Shown here: positions 8,329 to 16,634 of the stretch, piece after piece
Layout of the letters: each line of letters begins with the position of its first letter
Position numbering within the stretch: position 1 is the stretch's first letter
Assembly: GCF_020165495.1 (NCBI RefSeq)
Contig: NZ_JAIUIE010000002.1
Span: forward strand, 248,001-312,000
Direction of reading: 5' to 3'
DNA from: Mesorhizobium sp. BR1-1-16
Lineage (GTDB): Bacteria > Pseudomonadota > Alphaproteobacteria > Rhizobiales > Kaistiaceae
DNA: 64,000 nt
Program-made: the position numbers and the translations under genes
The notes under the pieces: model-generated
Database searches by the model: none
Seen by the model: the letters and a program-made list of their open reading frames with translations, nothing else
Told to the model about the DNA's origin: nothing

Positions 8329-9852
8329 TCAGTAGGCGCCGCCGCGCTTGAAAACGGCTGGAATGGTGCTGATGATGATGTGCAGGTCGAGCCAGATCGA
8401 CCTGTTGTCGATATAGAATTCGTCAAGTTGACGCTGCAGATCGATATCGGCATTACTTCGTTCGGAGATCTGCCAGAGCCCTGTTAGACCTGGAACAACT
8501 GATCTCCGCTTGTGGCGAAACTCGGCATTCATCGCGAGCAGGTGATATTCAGGAAACGGCCGCGGTCCCACGAGGCTCATATGGCCGGCGATGACATTGA
8601 GCAGTTGTGGCAGCTCATCGCAGCTCGTCGAGCGCAGGATATGGCCGATGACCGGCAGGATGCGGGGATCCTGCTTGAGCTTGAAATGTGCCAGCCACTC
8701 CTCGCGGAGGCTCGGCTCGGCGTTGAAGAGCGTCTCGAGGCGGGCCTCGGCGTCCCTGTACATCGTACGGAGCTTGAGGACGCGCACTGGTTTGCCGGCC
8801 AGTCCCTCGCGCTTCTGCCAGTAGAAGATCGGGCCGGGGTCAAAGGCATAGATGGCCGCGCCCGCGATCGCGATGATCGGCGACGCCAGCAGCGCGGCCG
8901 GAACCGCGATGGCGAGATCGAGGCCGCGGCGCGCCAGCCCGATTGTCGGGCGCTTCTCGCCGCTGGCGAGCCGCAGGCCGATCTCACCGCTGAAATCAGC
9001 CGGCTGAAGCCCCGAAAGCCGCAGATGAGGCGTATCAGCAAGCAGCACGACCTCGATGAAGTCCCGCCGCATGCTGGCGAGGGCTTCCGCGGTGGGGCTG
9101 CCGGCGTCGGCGATCAGCGCAACGCGCCGCTCCCCGATATCGGTTCCGGCTCGTCCGTGAAGTTCGGCCGGCTCCGGCCGAATTCCATACTGCCAGTTGC
9201 GGGTAAAATGCGCGGCGACCCGGTCGGCGGTCGCGGGATCGGCGATCACGACGGCACGCTCACCCCAGACGCCGAGCGAACGACATATCTGGCGTGCCAG
9301 CCGGTGCGTGACGAGCTGCAGGATCGAGCCCGCTGCGAGGAAGGCCGCGATGACGAGCGCCTGGCGCCAGTCATTGGTCAGAAGAAAGGCCACTGCAGCG
9401 GCGAGGAGCGCAGCCTTGAAGAAGGCAGTCGCCCTCCGGCGGATCTGCTCGTAGCCATAAAGCCGATAGCCGGGATAGACCCGCTCGAGCGCACAGAAGA
9501 CCAGCGCGGCCATGCCGGCGAGCGCAAATGGCAGCGCCGAGCCCCCGGCGATCGCGAGCGAAGCCATAACGGCATAGACGATGACATAGGCCGAAGCGTC
9601 GGCCGCGATCATCACCAGAGTGACGATCCTTCGCGATGCCGTCCGCCCGCATGATGCCAGCAGGCCGCGCGCGTCCGCCCTGCTCCCCGCCAGCGTGTTT
9701 CGCGCGGCCGACGGCGCAGGTTCGATCCTCGCCGCGGCACTGTCCGCTGTCACGCGCAGACTCTCCTGATGGGCCGGTCGCGAACCGGGAGTGGCGGCGG
9801 CTTCGGGCGGAATCTGATCGACATCCGTGGCAGCGGTGGCGGATAGGGACAT
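8329..9852 (-). CDS. undecaprenyl-phosphate glycosylphosphotransferase (WcaJ/ExoY-type priming enzyme)
   Basis: About 507 residues. It starts polysaccharide assembly by moving a sugar-1-phosphate from a nucleotide sugar to undecaprenyl phosphate at the inner membrane. The N-terminal 60 residues are polar. Several membrane helices follow, then a soluble CoA-binding-like segment, another hydrophobic segment, and the conserved catalytic domain. Visible motifs are KLRTM, STSCDELPQLLNV, MSLVGPRP and PGLTGLWQI, the signature of the PglC/WcaJ superfamily. The ATG at 9852 has GAGG about 6 nt upstream and sits 7 nt after the preceding stop, so the longer reading from 9945 is unlikely. It follows the WecG-like gene in one transcript. 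Confidence 0.92.
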   Translation of the reverse strand: MSLSATAATDVDQIPPEAAATPGSRPAHQESLRVTADSAAARIEPAPSAARNTLAGSRADARGLLASCGRTASRRIVTLVMIAADASAYVIVYAVMASLAIAGGSALPFALAGMAALVFCALERVYPGYRLYGYEQIRRRATAFFKAALLAAAVAFLLTNDWRQALVIAAFLAAGSILQLVTHRLARQICRSLGVWGERAVVIADPATADRVAAHFTRNWQYGIRPEPAELHGRAGTDIGERRVALIADAGSPTAEALASMRRDFIEVVLLADTPHLRLSGLQPADFSGEIGLRLASGEKRPTIGLARRGLDLAIAVPAALLASPIIAIAGAAIYAFDPGPIFYWQKREGLAGKPVRVLKLRTMYRDAEARLETLFNAEPSLREEWLAHFKLKQDPRILPVIGHILRSTSCDELPQLLNVIAGHMSLVGPRPFPEYHLLAMNAEFRHKRRSVVPGLTGLWQISERSNADIDLQRQLDEFYIDNRSIWLDLHIIISTIPAVFKRGGAY

Positions 9853-9859
9853 TGCGGCC

Positions 9860-10792
9860 TCATTCCTTCGGTGCGTTTGCCTGGCCCGCGCGCCCGAACG
9901 CAAAACCGCCATTGGCGGGCGAGGCGGAGCCGCTTGTGGAGGCACTGGCTACTGGCGATGAGCCATCCGGTGTCTCGTCGATCGGAAATTGCCGGAGGCC
10001 AAGCCGCTGCAGCGCGCTGAGCGCCAGGAAGTTTGGAACGACCACGGCATAGCGGCGCCATAACCGACGTGGCTCACAGGCAAGGCGGAAAGCCCATTCG
10101 AAGCCGCTTCTCTGGATGAAGAGAGGCGCCTGCCGTTTGTTGCCGGCGTGGAAGTCGAATGCTGCGCCGACGCCGATCAACATCGGCGCGTCGAGCCGGT
10201 CGCGCATCCGCGCCATCCAGCGCTCCTGCTTCGGCGTGCTGAGGCCCACCCAGACGATGTCGGCCTCCGAGCGGTTGATGGCGTCGGCGATGTCGGCTTC
10301 TTCGTGTGGCAGGAGATCGCGGAAGGGCGGGGCGTAGGCGCCGGCGATATGCGCATCGGGAAAGCGCTCGATGAGGCGCGTCTGAAGCGCGCCGAGCGTC
10401 TTCGTCTCGGCGCCATAGAGAAAGTGCCTCAGGTTTCGCGACAGGCCGGCCTCGAACAGCGCCAGCATGAGGTCGGGGCCGTAGACGCGATCTGATGACG
10501 GATGGCCGTCACGCCTCAGCGCCCAGACCAGCGGCATTCCGTCGGGCGTGACCAGGAAGGCGCGATTGTGGATGGCGCGAAGGTCTCGGTCCTTCTGGCT
10601 GCGCACGATCCCATGCGCATCGCGCACGCAGACATAGCCTTTCGTGCGTTCGGCGATCGCGAGCTGGATGCGTGCCGTCGCCGTCTGAAGATTGACGGCA
10701 GAAACGCGGACGCCGAGGACGTTGGTCGATGCCGGACGGCCCGGCCCGATCTTGAGCCGCTGCGAGCCGCGGCCTGCCCGTAATTCGTTCAT
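9860..10792 (-). CDS. WecG/TagA/CpsF family glycosyltransferase
   Basis: 310 residues from the ATG at 10792 (AGGGAA upstream); a longer start at 10852 is possible. The family adds ManNAc(A), glucuronic acid or a similar sugar to lipid-linked intermediates at the cytoplasmic membrane face. The conserved blocks are visible in order: VNLQTA, DGMPLVWALR, RVYGPDLM, FLYGA, IVWVGLSTPKQERWM and LIGVGAAFDF, followed by a basic C-terminal helix with WAFRLACEPRRLWRRY. Both the TPKQE motif and the C-terminal membrane-binding region are intact. About 40 further residues (Ser/Pro/Gly-rich) extend past the family end. The gene leads the leftward wecG-like / priming enzyme / UXS group. Confidence 0.92.
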   Translation of the reverse strand: MNELRAGRGSQRLKIGPGRPASTNVLGVRVSAVNLQTATARIQLAIAERTKGYVCVRDAHGIVRSQKDRDLRAIHNRAFLVTPDGMPLVWALRRDGHPSSDRVYGPDLMLALFEAGLSRNLRHFLYGAETKTLGALQTRLIERFPDAHIAGAYAPPFRDLLPHEEADIADAINRSEADIVWVGLSTPKQERWMARMRDRLDAPMLIGVGAAFDFHAGNKRQAPLFIQRSGFEWAFRLACEPRRLWRRYAVVVPNFLALSALQRLGLRQFPIDETPDGSSPVASASTSGSASPANGGFAFGRAGQANAPKE

Positions 10793-11061
10793 GGCCTGCG
10801 CTTCCCTGTCGCCGCGTGGCACGAGGCCCGCGGGGTTTATTGGCGCAAGCATATTTTTGTTCTTGGCTGGTCCCTACTTGACCTTACGGGTACCGGGCAT
10901 AGGCAAATCGTGCGGAAATTCCGTCCAGACGATCCCGCCAACTAAGCCCCATTCTACTTTCAGTTGAGCGATAAGCCGAAAGTGCGGTTTGACCGAGGGC
11001 CGATGCGGGTTGAGTGTCATTTCGAATGCGGCGTCGCATATCGGGGGAAGGAAAAGGCGTC

Positions 11062-11916
11062 ATGAATCAGGCAAGCATACTGGACCGGCGGGTTGAGATG
11101 CCCACAAGGCTCCAGCAAGATCTGAAGGAAAACGGCTTCGCGATCGTCAGGAATATCCTGACGCCGGAGCAGGTCCGCAGCCTCCGTGCGATGACGCAAG
11201 GCCATCTGAAGTCATCGGGATGGTATAACTATGGTGGCAAACTTCAGGTCCAGGCGATGCATGTCGTCCCTGGCCTTGCCGAAATCCTGACCTCCGAGAG
11301 TGTGCTGCGCGTTCTCAAGGAGATCGCGCATCCGCTCGATGTCGAACTGACATTCGAGTGCGATGTGATGATCAACACGACATCGACCTGGCACAAGGAC
11401 ATCGTCCATCATCCAGCGTTCAAAGACAGCGGGATTTTCTCAGACGACGCCTTCCGGGTCTACAAGATGGCGTTCTACCTGCAGGAGCAGGAAAGCACCT
11501 CGCGCTCCACTCTCAAGGTCAAGCCGGGATCGCATATGCGAACGGACGGCAGCGGTCTGCCAGTCGAGGGAACCTCCGTCCGGCCGGGCGATGCCATCAT
11601 ATTCGACGTCCGCATCGACCATGTCGGGCAGATGCCGACCGTGACTGACAAGCTGCTGCGAAAGACCCTTGTGGCGCTCGGGCCGCGCCTGGGCTTCGAC
11701 GTCCAGAAGGCATTCACCAAGTCGCGTTCGATCCTGCGAGCCGCCTCGGGGAAGATGTCCGATCGCATGGCGGTCTTCATGACCTTCGGACCATCCGAGG
11801 CCTGGACGCATACCTACGCCGAGGCGGCGCGGTATCGTCACAAGGAACTGGCACGGACGCTCGATGATGCCGTGCTGTCGCGGCTCGCACGCGACCATGT
11901 CATCGCGCCAAGCTGA
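11062..11916 (+). CDS. phytanoyl-CoA dioxygenase (PhyH) family protein
   Basis: 284 residues. The Fe(II)/2-oxoglutarate oxygenase facial triad is visible as WHKDI (HxD) and the distal His in RIDHVG, with an Arg downstream (RKTLVALG) that could bind 2-oxoglutarate. The opening segment (QQDLKENGFAIVRNILTPEQV) is typical of PhyH proteins. The start at 11062 has a strong purine-rich site (GGGGAAGGAAAAGG). It stands alone between divergent EPS genes and an intrinsic terminator. The location suggests modification of a polysaccharide or secondary metabolite, but the substrate is unknown and the link to EPS is only positional. Confidence 0.8.
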   Translation: MNQASILDRRVEMPTRLQQDLKENGFAIVRNILTPEQVRSLRAMTQGHLKSSGWYNYGGKLQVQAMHVVPGLAEILTSESVLRVLKEIAHPLDVELTFECDVMINTTSTWHKDIVHHPAFKDSGIFSDDAFRVYKMAFYLQEQESTSRSTLKVKPGSHMRTDGSGLPVEGTSVRPGDAIIFDVRIDHVGQMPTVTDKLLRKTLVALGPRLGFDVQKAFTKSRSILRAASGKMSDRMAVFMTFGPSEAWTHTYAEAARYRHKELARTLDDAVLSRLARDHVIAPS

Positions 11917-11938
11917 CCGCTGGAGGGTGAACACAAGA

Positions 11939-11969
11939 ACGCCGCGACCCGGAGGGCGCGGCGTTTTTT
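11939..11969 (+). terminator. intrinsic terminator after the PhyH-family gene
   Basis: Eight-bp stem (ACGCCGCG with CGCGGCGT), 10-nt loop and a T6 tract, starting 22 nt past the stop codon. This is a textbook Rho-independent signal. Confidence 0.92.
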
Positions 11970-12155
11970 CTTGGCTTCAGTTTCAGTTTCGGCCGGCGGC
12001 CTCCTGGCAGGTCTCGCCGGCCGAACGCTTTTGTGCCGCTATCTGCGAGCTCGGTCGCCACTACGCAGCGGGGAATGATCTCACCCAAACCCACGTCGAA
12101 GTCGGCAAATGGAATGACGCCGGGCGCGCGGATCCTTCTCTCTGCGGCGCCGGCG

Positions 12156-12884
12156 CTATTTGCCGTCGTCGTCGGCACTGTCGAGATATTTGGTGCGGAC
12201 GGCGATCTCCGTGCGGTTCTTGGCGCGCATGATCTTCATGACATTGCGAATGTGAACCTTCACGGTGCTCTCGCGCATGTTCAGTTCGGCAGCGATGGCC
12301 TTGTTGCTCTTGCCGAGTCGCAGCAATTGAACGACAGCGTCCTGCCGCGCCGTGAAGGGTGATTTCTGCGGCGTTGGCGGCTTGGCTTCCCTCAGCACCG
12401 ATTGTCGGTAGGCGAGAAGGCTGTTGGCGGGGACGAAGACGCCGCCCGCCACCACCAGGCGCATCGCTTCGAAGGCCACGTCGAGACCGACGCTGCTCGG
12501 AATATAACCGCTGACGCCAAAGTCGAGCGATCGAAGGATGGTGTTGGGATCCTCGTCATCCGAGATGAGGATGATCGGCGCGCCGATATCGGCGCTGCGA
12601 ATCCGGTCGATATCGCGCTGCAGTTCACTGGCCGTTGGCCGCTCGCCCCGCTGCACGATGACAGCGAGGTTGGATCGGACCGGCGGTGCGTAGAGCCATT
12701 CAGCGACGGTTCCGAAGCTGCCGACGAGTTCAAGCCCGCCAAACGAGCTCAGCGCGCGGCCGATGCAATCTCGGCTAAGCACATTGAGGTCGACGAGGAC
12801 GAGGGTGGGGCGATGTTCCATGAGGTTTATCTTTGAGCCCGAGGGTGCCGACATTGGCCGGTCCAGATCGAGGCTCGCATTCAC
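12156..12884 (-). CDS. LuxR-family regulator with a degenerate receiver domain
   Basis: 242 residues from a GTG at 12884 with GAGGA 8 nt upstream; an ATG at 12821 is an alternative without a clear ribosome site. The N-terminal half folds like a receiver (VLVDLN first strand, IILISDDED fourth strand). The phospho-acceptor Asp at the end of strand 3 is missing (AVIVQRGE), and the strand-5 Lys is replaced (GYIPSS). The C-terminus is a GerE/LuxR helix-turn-helix (FTARQDAVVQLLRLGKSNKAIAAEL, here as two halves, then STVKVHIRNVMKIM). It is a DNA-binding regulator that probably works without phosphorylation. Its place beside the EPS genes suggests it controls them, which is inference. Confidence 0.85.
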   Translation of the reverse strand: MNASLDLDRPMSAPSGSKINLMEHRPTLVLVDLNVLSRDCIGRALSSFGGLELVGSFGTVAEWLYAPPVRSNLAVIVQRGERPTASELQRDIDRIRSADIGAPIILISDDEDPNTILRSLDFGVSGYIPSSVGLDVAFEAMRLVVAGGVFVPANSLLAYRQSVLREAKPPTPQKSPFTARQDAVVQLLRLGKSNKAIAAELNMRESTVKVHIRNVMKIMRAKNRTEIAVRTKYLDSADDDGK

Positions 12885-13530
12885 CGCTGTGGTCCTCGGC
12901 GCTCTCGGAAGGGCGAACCCAATACCGGTAGATCAGGAGTTGGTTGTAAATATATATTCATGAGCGGTGAGGCTGTCTCGTTGAACGATAAATATAGATC
13001 GCATGTCGCTCTGATTAAACCTATCTTGAATTGACGGTGCGGCAATATCGTCAATCGACTATGTATATTGATTACGATATGATCCGATTGACATGGCCGT
13101 TATTCGAAAGATGTACGAAAACTGCCGAACGGCGGATGCGGACCTCGATAATCCAGCTGTGAAGGCCGATGCCGGACGCGTAGCGCCGCGTTGGCTGCCG
13201 GGCGCTGGATGATAGGATCGGTTGCCGCGGAGGTCCGCCGGAGCAGCCCGCTGCAGCCCCTGCGACCGGCGCGTTCCAGGCATGAGTGTGGCGTCGTCCG
13301 CGTGTTTGGGGGTAGTCGCCGATCGGCGTAGGGCTCATCCGATCGACTGATACGGCTGCGGCTTATTATGGATGCCATCTCGACGGATGGGCTCGTGGCC
13401 ATCGCGGCTGGCTTCGACGACAGTCAGGAAGCGAGGCGGCTATCTGCCGAGAGCTCTGTCCCTACAACGGACCTCTGCCGGTCACGGCCCTCGCTCCATT
13501 CGTCTGAGAGACTGGTCATTCGTTGCCGTC
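12885..13530. other. 646-bp gap without a convincing gene; AT-rich core with an inverted repeat
   Basis: Bases about 12940-13090 are much more AT-rich than the rest of the window. They contain an imperfect inverted repeat at 13045-13080 (ATATCGTCAATC facing GATTACGATAT). Short open frames exist on both strands but have no ribosome site or recognisable protein. The segment probably carries promoters and binding sites for the LuxR-type gene to the left. The final 160 bases may contain the lost 5' end of the next gene. Confidence 0.5.
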
Positions 13531-13995
13531 GTGACGCCTTTCCGAAACCTGCTCATCCATGGCCTCAACCGCGCGCTCGCATCAGGACAGCTTTCGCTCG
13601 AACCCGGCGATATCGCGCCCGGGCACATGTTCACGTCGATTGGCGATCGCCAGTCGGTGGTTCTGTGGGCGGACGCTGGTGCGGGCGAAGTCCGCCTGTC
13701 CGTGTGGTGGGACTATGACGATGCCGTTCACCGCAAGCTCCATTCCAGGGCTGCCGTCGGTGAACCTTTCCTCAAGAGTGAGCCGATCGTCAGCCGGGCG
13801 AGCTATCCGCTGTTCGTCGGCGCGACGGCAAGCGGTTGGCTTGAGCGCACCGAAGGCCGTCATCTGCAAGGGCGTAGCAATCGCGGAATCTTCGGCCGCT
13901 ATCTGCGCCACAGCAACCTCGATGCGCTCGCGACGCTGCCGCTTGCAGTACCGGATGGCTTTGCCGGCGAGGGCGTCCTCTATGTCAAGCGGTAG
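13531..13995 (+). CDS. hypothetical protein, start uncertain
   Basis: I do not recognise this protein. From the GTG at 13531 it gives 154 residues with coding-like composition: beta-rich segments such as SVVLWADAGAGEVRLSVWWD, a central SYPLFVGATASGW, and a basic C-terminus ending LYVKR. There is no membrane helix or signal peptide. No good ribosome site precedes any start. The frame is open further left, but its sequence upstream of about 13510 looks poor. A different frame from 13368 (MDAISTDGLVAIAAGF) looks more protein-like, so an old frameshift near 13460-13510 is possible. The neighbours give no clue to function. Confidence 0.45.
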   Translation: MTPFRNLLIHGLNRALASGQLSLEPGDIAPGHMFTSIGDRQSVVLWADAGAGEVRLSVWWDYDDAVHRKLHSRAAVGEPFLKSEPIVSRASYPLFVGATASGWLERTEGRHLQGRSNRGIFGRYLRHSNLDALATLPLAVPDGFAGEGVLYVKR

Positions 13996-14237
13996 TGAGG
14001 CGAGCGCGGCAATCTTGCTGCGGGGCGGCGCGGCGTCTGCCAGAATGCGCCGATCGGAGGGCCCGAGGCGGTCCGATTCAGCCTGAGCGAGCCTTGGGCG
14101 GGGTTGCGCACCTTGTCGAGCGCAATTTGACGGTGAATTCCTCGACTATCAGGCGTTTTGTCGGAAAATGGTTGTCGCCATCTGTTCGAACCTGTCCTAT
14201 TTCAAGTGAGGGGGCAGGAACCTTCTCGGGGTGGGGA

Positions 14238-14417
14238 ATGGCGGACGAGTTGAAGGTCGGGGACATTGTCAGTCTGAGGACGGGCGGTCCCGAAATGATT
14301 GTGACCTCTGTGGTCAGAACGTCGAACGACACCTTGATGATCGGCTGCGCGCCGCTTCGGGCGCCGACCGCGAGGCCCATCGAAGTGCCCAGGGATCGGC
14401 TCATCGCCCTCAACTGA
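14238..14417 (+). CDS. small DUF2158/YodC-like protein
   Basis: 59 residues. It starts MADELKVGDIVSLRTGGPEM, the pattern of the small DUF2158 (YodC) family in which a KVGDxVxLxSGGPxM motif opens a compact SH3-like beta fold. The remainder (LMIGCAPLRAP, then IEVPRDRLIAL) fits the family's second half. Its function is unknown; it is cytoplasmic with no signal or membrane segment. The ATG at 14238 has GGGG a few bases upstream. Longer starts in the same frame give unlikely N-terminal sequence. It is convergent with the DHA2 exporter gene. Confidence 0.75.
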   Translation: MADELKVGDIVSLRTGGPEMIVTSVVRTSNDTLMIGCAPLRAPTARPIEVPRDRLIALN

Positions 14418-14492
14418 CGGCGCCGGCCCTCAAGCGGCTCCGTGCAGGATCGCCCGGAGCCGGCGAAACCTCCGTCGTGCTTCCGGCCGGCT

Positions 14493-15971
14493 TCAATGCG
14501 CAGGGCCGTGACTGCTTGGCGCATCCGTTGGCCGACGGACGAAGAACGCGGCCACCACGGCGCCGAGCGAGATAATCGCCCCGCAGAGGAAGGCCGCAGC
14601 AATCCCCGACGTCAGCGCCGCCGCCGGATCGGCACCGGCCGCCGCCTGCTTTGCCGTCTGCAGCGTCATCACCGCGACGAACAGCGCCGTGCCGGCGGCG
14701 CCCGCGACCTGCTGCGTCGCGCCGATCATCGCGCTGCCATGCGAATAAAGATTGGGGGACAGCGCGCCGAGGCTGACGGTGAAGAGCGGCGTGAACATCA
14801 GGGCCAACCCGACACTGAGCACCAGATGGGCGATCAGCAGCAGCCAGAACGGTGTATGCGGCTCGACCAGCGTCAGCCCCCACAGCGATGCGGCAACCAG
14901 GAAGGCGCCGGGAATGACCAGCCGCGACGGGCCGTGGCGATCGAAAAGGCTGCCGACGGTCGGCGCACAGAGCCCCATGATCAGCCCGCCTGGCAGCAAG
15001 AGAAGGCCAGTCTGCAGCGTCGACAATCCGAGCACGTTCTGCAGGTAGATCGGGAGCAGGATGAAGGCGCCGAACATCGCCATCATCAGGATCGCCATCA
15101 TCACGGTGGCGATCGTGAAGGTCGGATTGGCCAGCGTGCGCAGATCGAGCAAGGCGCGATTCTGACGCTGCAGAACGAGCTGGCGCCAGACGAACAGGCC
15201 GATGACGACGAGCCCGATAACGAGCGGGATCACCGGCGACACCGCGGTCGGGTGCAGCGCGCTTTCGCCGAACTGGCTGAGCCCGTAGACGAGCCCGCCA
15301 AAGCCGACCGCGGAGAGGAGCACCGAGAACGCGTCGATGCGCGCCGTCGACGGTGTCGTCACATTGACGATCCGCTTCGCGCCGAGCGCCAGCGCTGCGA
15401 GCGCGATCGGCAGGACGAGGATGAACAGCCAGCGCCAGTCGAGCACCGAAAGGATCAAGCCAGAAATCGTGGGCCCGATCGCCGGCGCGACGGAGATGAC
15501 GATCGAGATATTGCCCATCGTGCGGCCGCGCGTCTCGGGCGGCACGAGGTTCATGACCGTGGTCATCAGGAGCGGCATCATGATCGCCGTGCCGGAGGCC
15601 TGCACGATGCGGCCGACGACGAGCACGCCAAAGCCCGGCGCCAGCGCGGAGATCAGCGTTCCGGCCGAGAACAGCGACATGGCCAGGATGAACACCGGCC
15701 GCGTGTTGAGCCGCTGCAGCAGGAGCCCCGTGATGGGGATCACCACCGCCATGGTCAGCATGAAGGCTGTCGTCAGCCACTGCGCCGTGCTGGCGGTGAT
15801 GGAAAGGCTGCTCATCATGCGCGGCAATGCCACGCCCATGATGGTCTCGTTGAGGATCACTACGAAGGCCGAGACGAGAAGCAGCCCGATGACCAGACGG
15901 TCGCGGGCGGCCCGTTCATGGGGAAGAAGGGCAGTCGTCTCGGTCGCGACGGCCGGGCTGTCGACGGTCAT
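14493..15971 (-). CDS. DHA2-type MFS multidrug exporter (EmrB/QacA family)
   Basis: 492 residues with about 14 hydrophobic helices, a polar N-terminus of about 25 residues and a short charged C-terminus. Helix 1 carries LNETIMGVALP, matching the D/N-x-T-x-x-x-x-A-L-P motif of drug:H+ antiporters. VVGRIVQASGTAIMMPL and ETRGRTMG are the following family motifs, and WRWLFILVLPI is the motif after helix 6. It would export hydrophobic compounds across the inner membrane using the proton gradient. No periplasmic adaptor (EmrA) or TetR/MarR regulator is adjacent. It is transcribed away from the rhamnose mutarotase gene, sharing a 185-bp intergenic region. Confidence 0.9.
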   Translation of the reverse strand: MTVDSPAVATETTALLPHERAARDRLVIGLLLVSAFVVILNETIMGVALPRMMSSLSITASTAQWLTTAFMLTMAVVIPITGLLLQRLNTRPVFILAMSLFSAGTLISALAPGFGVLVVGRIVQASGTAIMMPLLMTTVMNLVPPETRGRTMGNISIVISVAPAIGPTISGLILSVLDWRWLFILVLPIALAALALGAKRIVNVTTPSTARIDAFSVLLSAVGFGGLVYGLSQFGESALHPTAVSPVIPLVIGLVVIGLFVWRQLVLQRQNRALLDLRTLANPTFTIATVMMAILMMAMFGAFILLPIYLQNVLGLSTLQTGLLLLPGGLIMGLCAPTVGSLFDRHGPSRLVIPGAFLVAASLWGLTLVEPHTPFWLLLIAHLVLSVGLALMFTPLFTVSLGALSPNLYSHGSAMIGATQQVAGAAGTALFVAVMTLQTAKQAAAGADPAAALTSGIAAAFLCGAIISLGAVVAAFFVRRPTDAPSSHGPAH

Positions 15972-16156
15972 GATGCATCCGTTGATCGTGGGGCGTTGCC
16001 AAAGGACGAATTGGCGTCGCAGATTCCGACACGCTCCGCAACCATCGCCGTCACATTCGAACGAGCGGGTGGATGCGGCGACGATCGGCCGATTTGGGCG
16101 GCTTTATGGGCACGCAACGCCAATCACAGTCAAGACGAACGAGGGGAAGAAACAGC

Positions 16157-16474
16157 ATGAGTGAACGCATCGCCTTCCGCATGAAGGTGCATCCCGGCAG
16201 GATCGCGGACTACAAGAAGCGCCACGACGAGATCTGGCCCGAACTGGTCGATGCGCTGCGAGCAGCCGGGATCTCCGATTATTCGATCTGGCATGATCCC
16301 GAGACCGATTGCCTGTTCGCAACGCTCATTCGCTCCGAAGATCACACCATGGCCGACCTGCCGAAGACGGACGCCAACAAGCGTTGGTGGGCTTTCATGG
16401 ACGACATCATGGATTACAATCCGGATGGCACGCCGACCGTGGTCGTGCTCGATCAGGTCTTTCATCTGGAGTGA
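16157..16474 (+). CDS. rhaM: L-rhamnose mutarotase
   Basis: 105 residues, the normal family length. It interconverts alpha and beta L-rhamnopyranose in the cytoplasm so the catabolic enzyme receives its preferred anomer. Recognisable features are RMKVHPGRIADYKKRH with the conserved His/Lys face, HDEIWPEL, YSIWHDPETDCLFA and the C-terminal WWAFMDDIM. The ATG at 16157 has GAGGGGAAG upstream. The next plus-strand gene is an SDR dehydrogenase 160 bp away. Other rhamnose genes (rhaI, rhaD, rhaK or lra) are not in the window, so the pathway must be completed elsewhere. Confidence 0.92.
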   Translation: MSERIAFRMKVHPGRIADYKKRHDEIWPELVDALRAAGISDYSIWHDPETDCLFATLIRSEDHTMADLPKTDANKRWWAFMDDIMDYNPDGTPTVVVLDQVFHLE

Positions 16475-16634
16475 TGGGGCCGCAGCTCCGACGCTCCGTG
16501 CGACATGCTGTTCAGCGGCGCCGAAACCTCGCTAAGATGGTCCGACATCGGCGGCGTGCCGGGATTCGGCTTCTGTCGTCGCTCCCGTTCGCCGCGCATG
16601 GCGTGAATGGATTTCCGGGAGGCAAAACAACAAA

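Noticed and set aside
11900-12178. 92-codon minus-strand frame after the PhyH gene
   Set aside because: It crosses the intrinsic terminator and has no ribosome site or family.
14410-15780. 456-codon second frame on the same strand as the MFS exporter
   Set aside because: Asp/Arg/His-rich product with no membrane helices; the other frame has 14 helices and MFS motifs.
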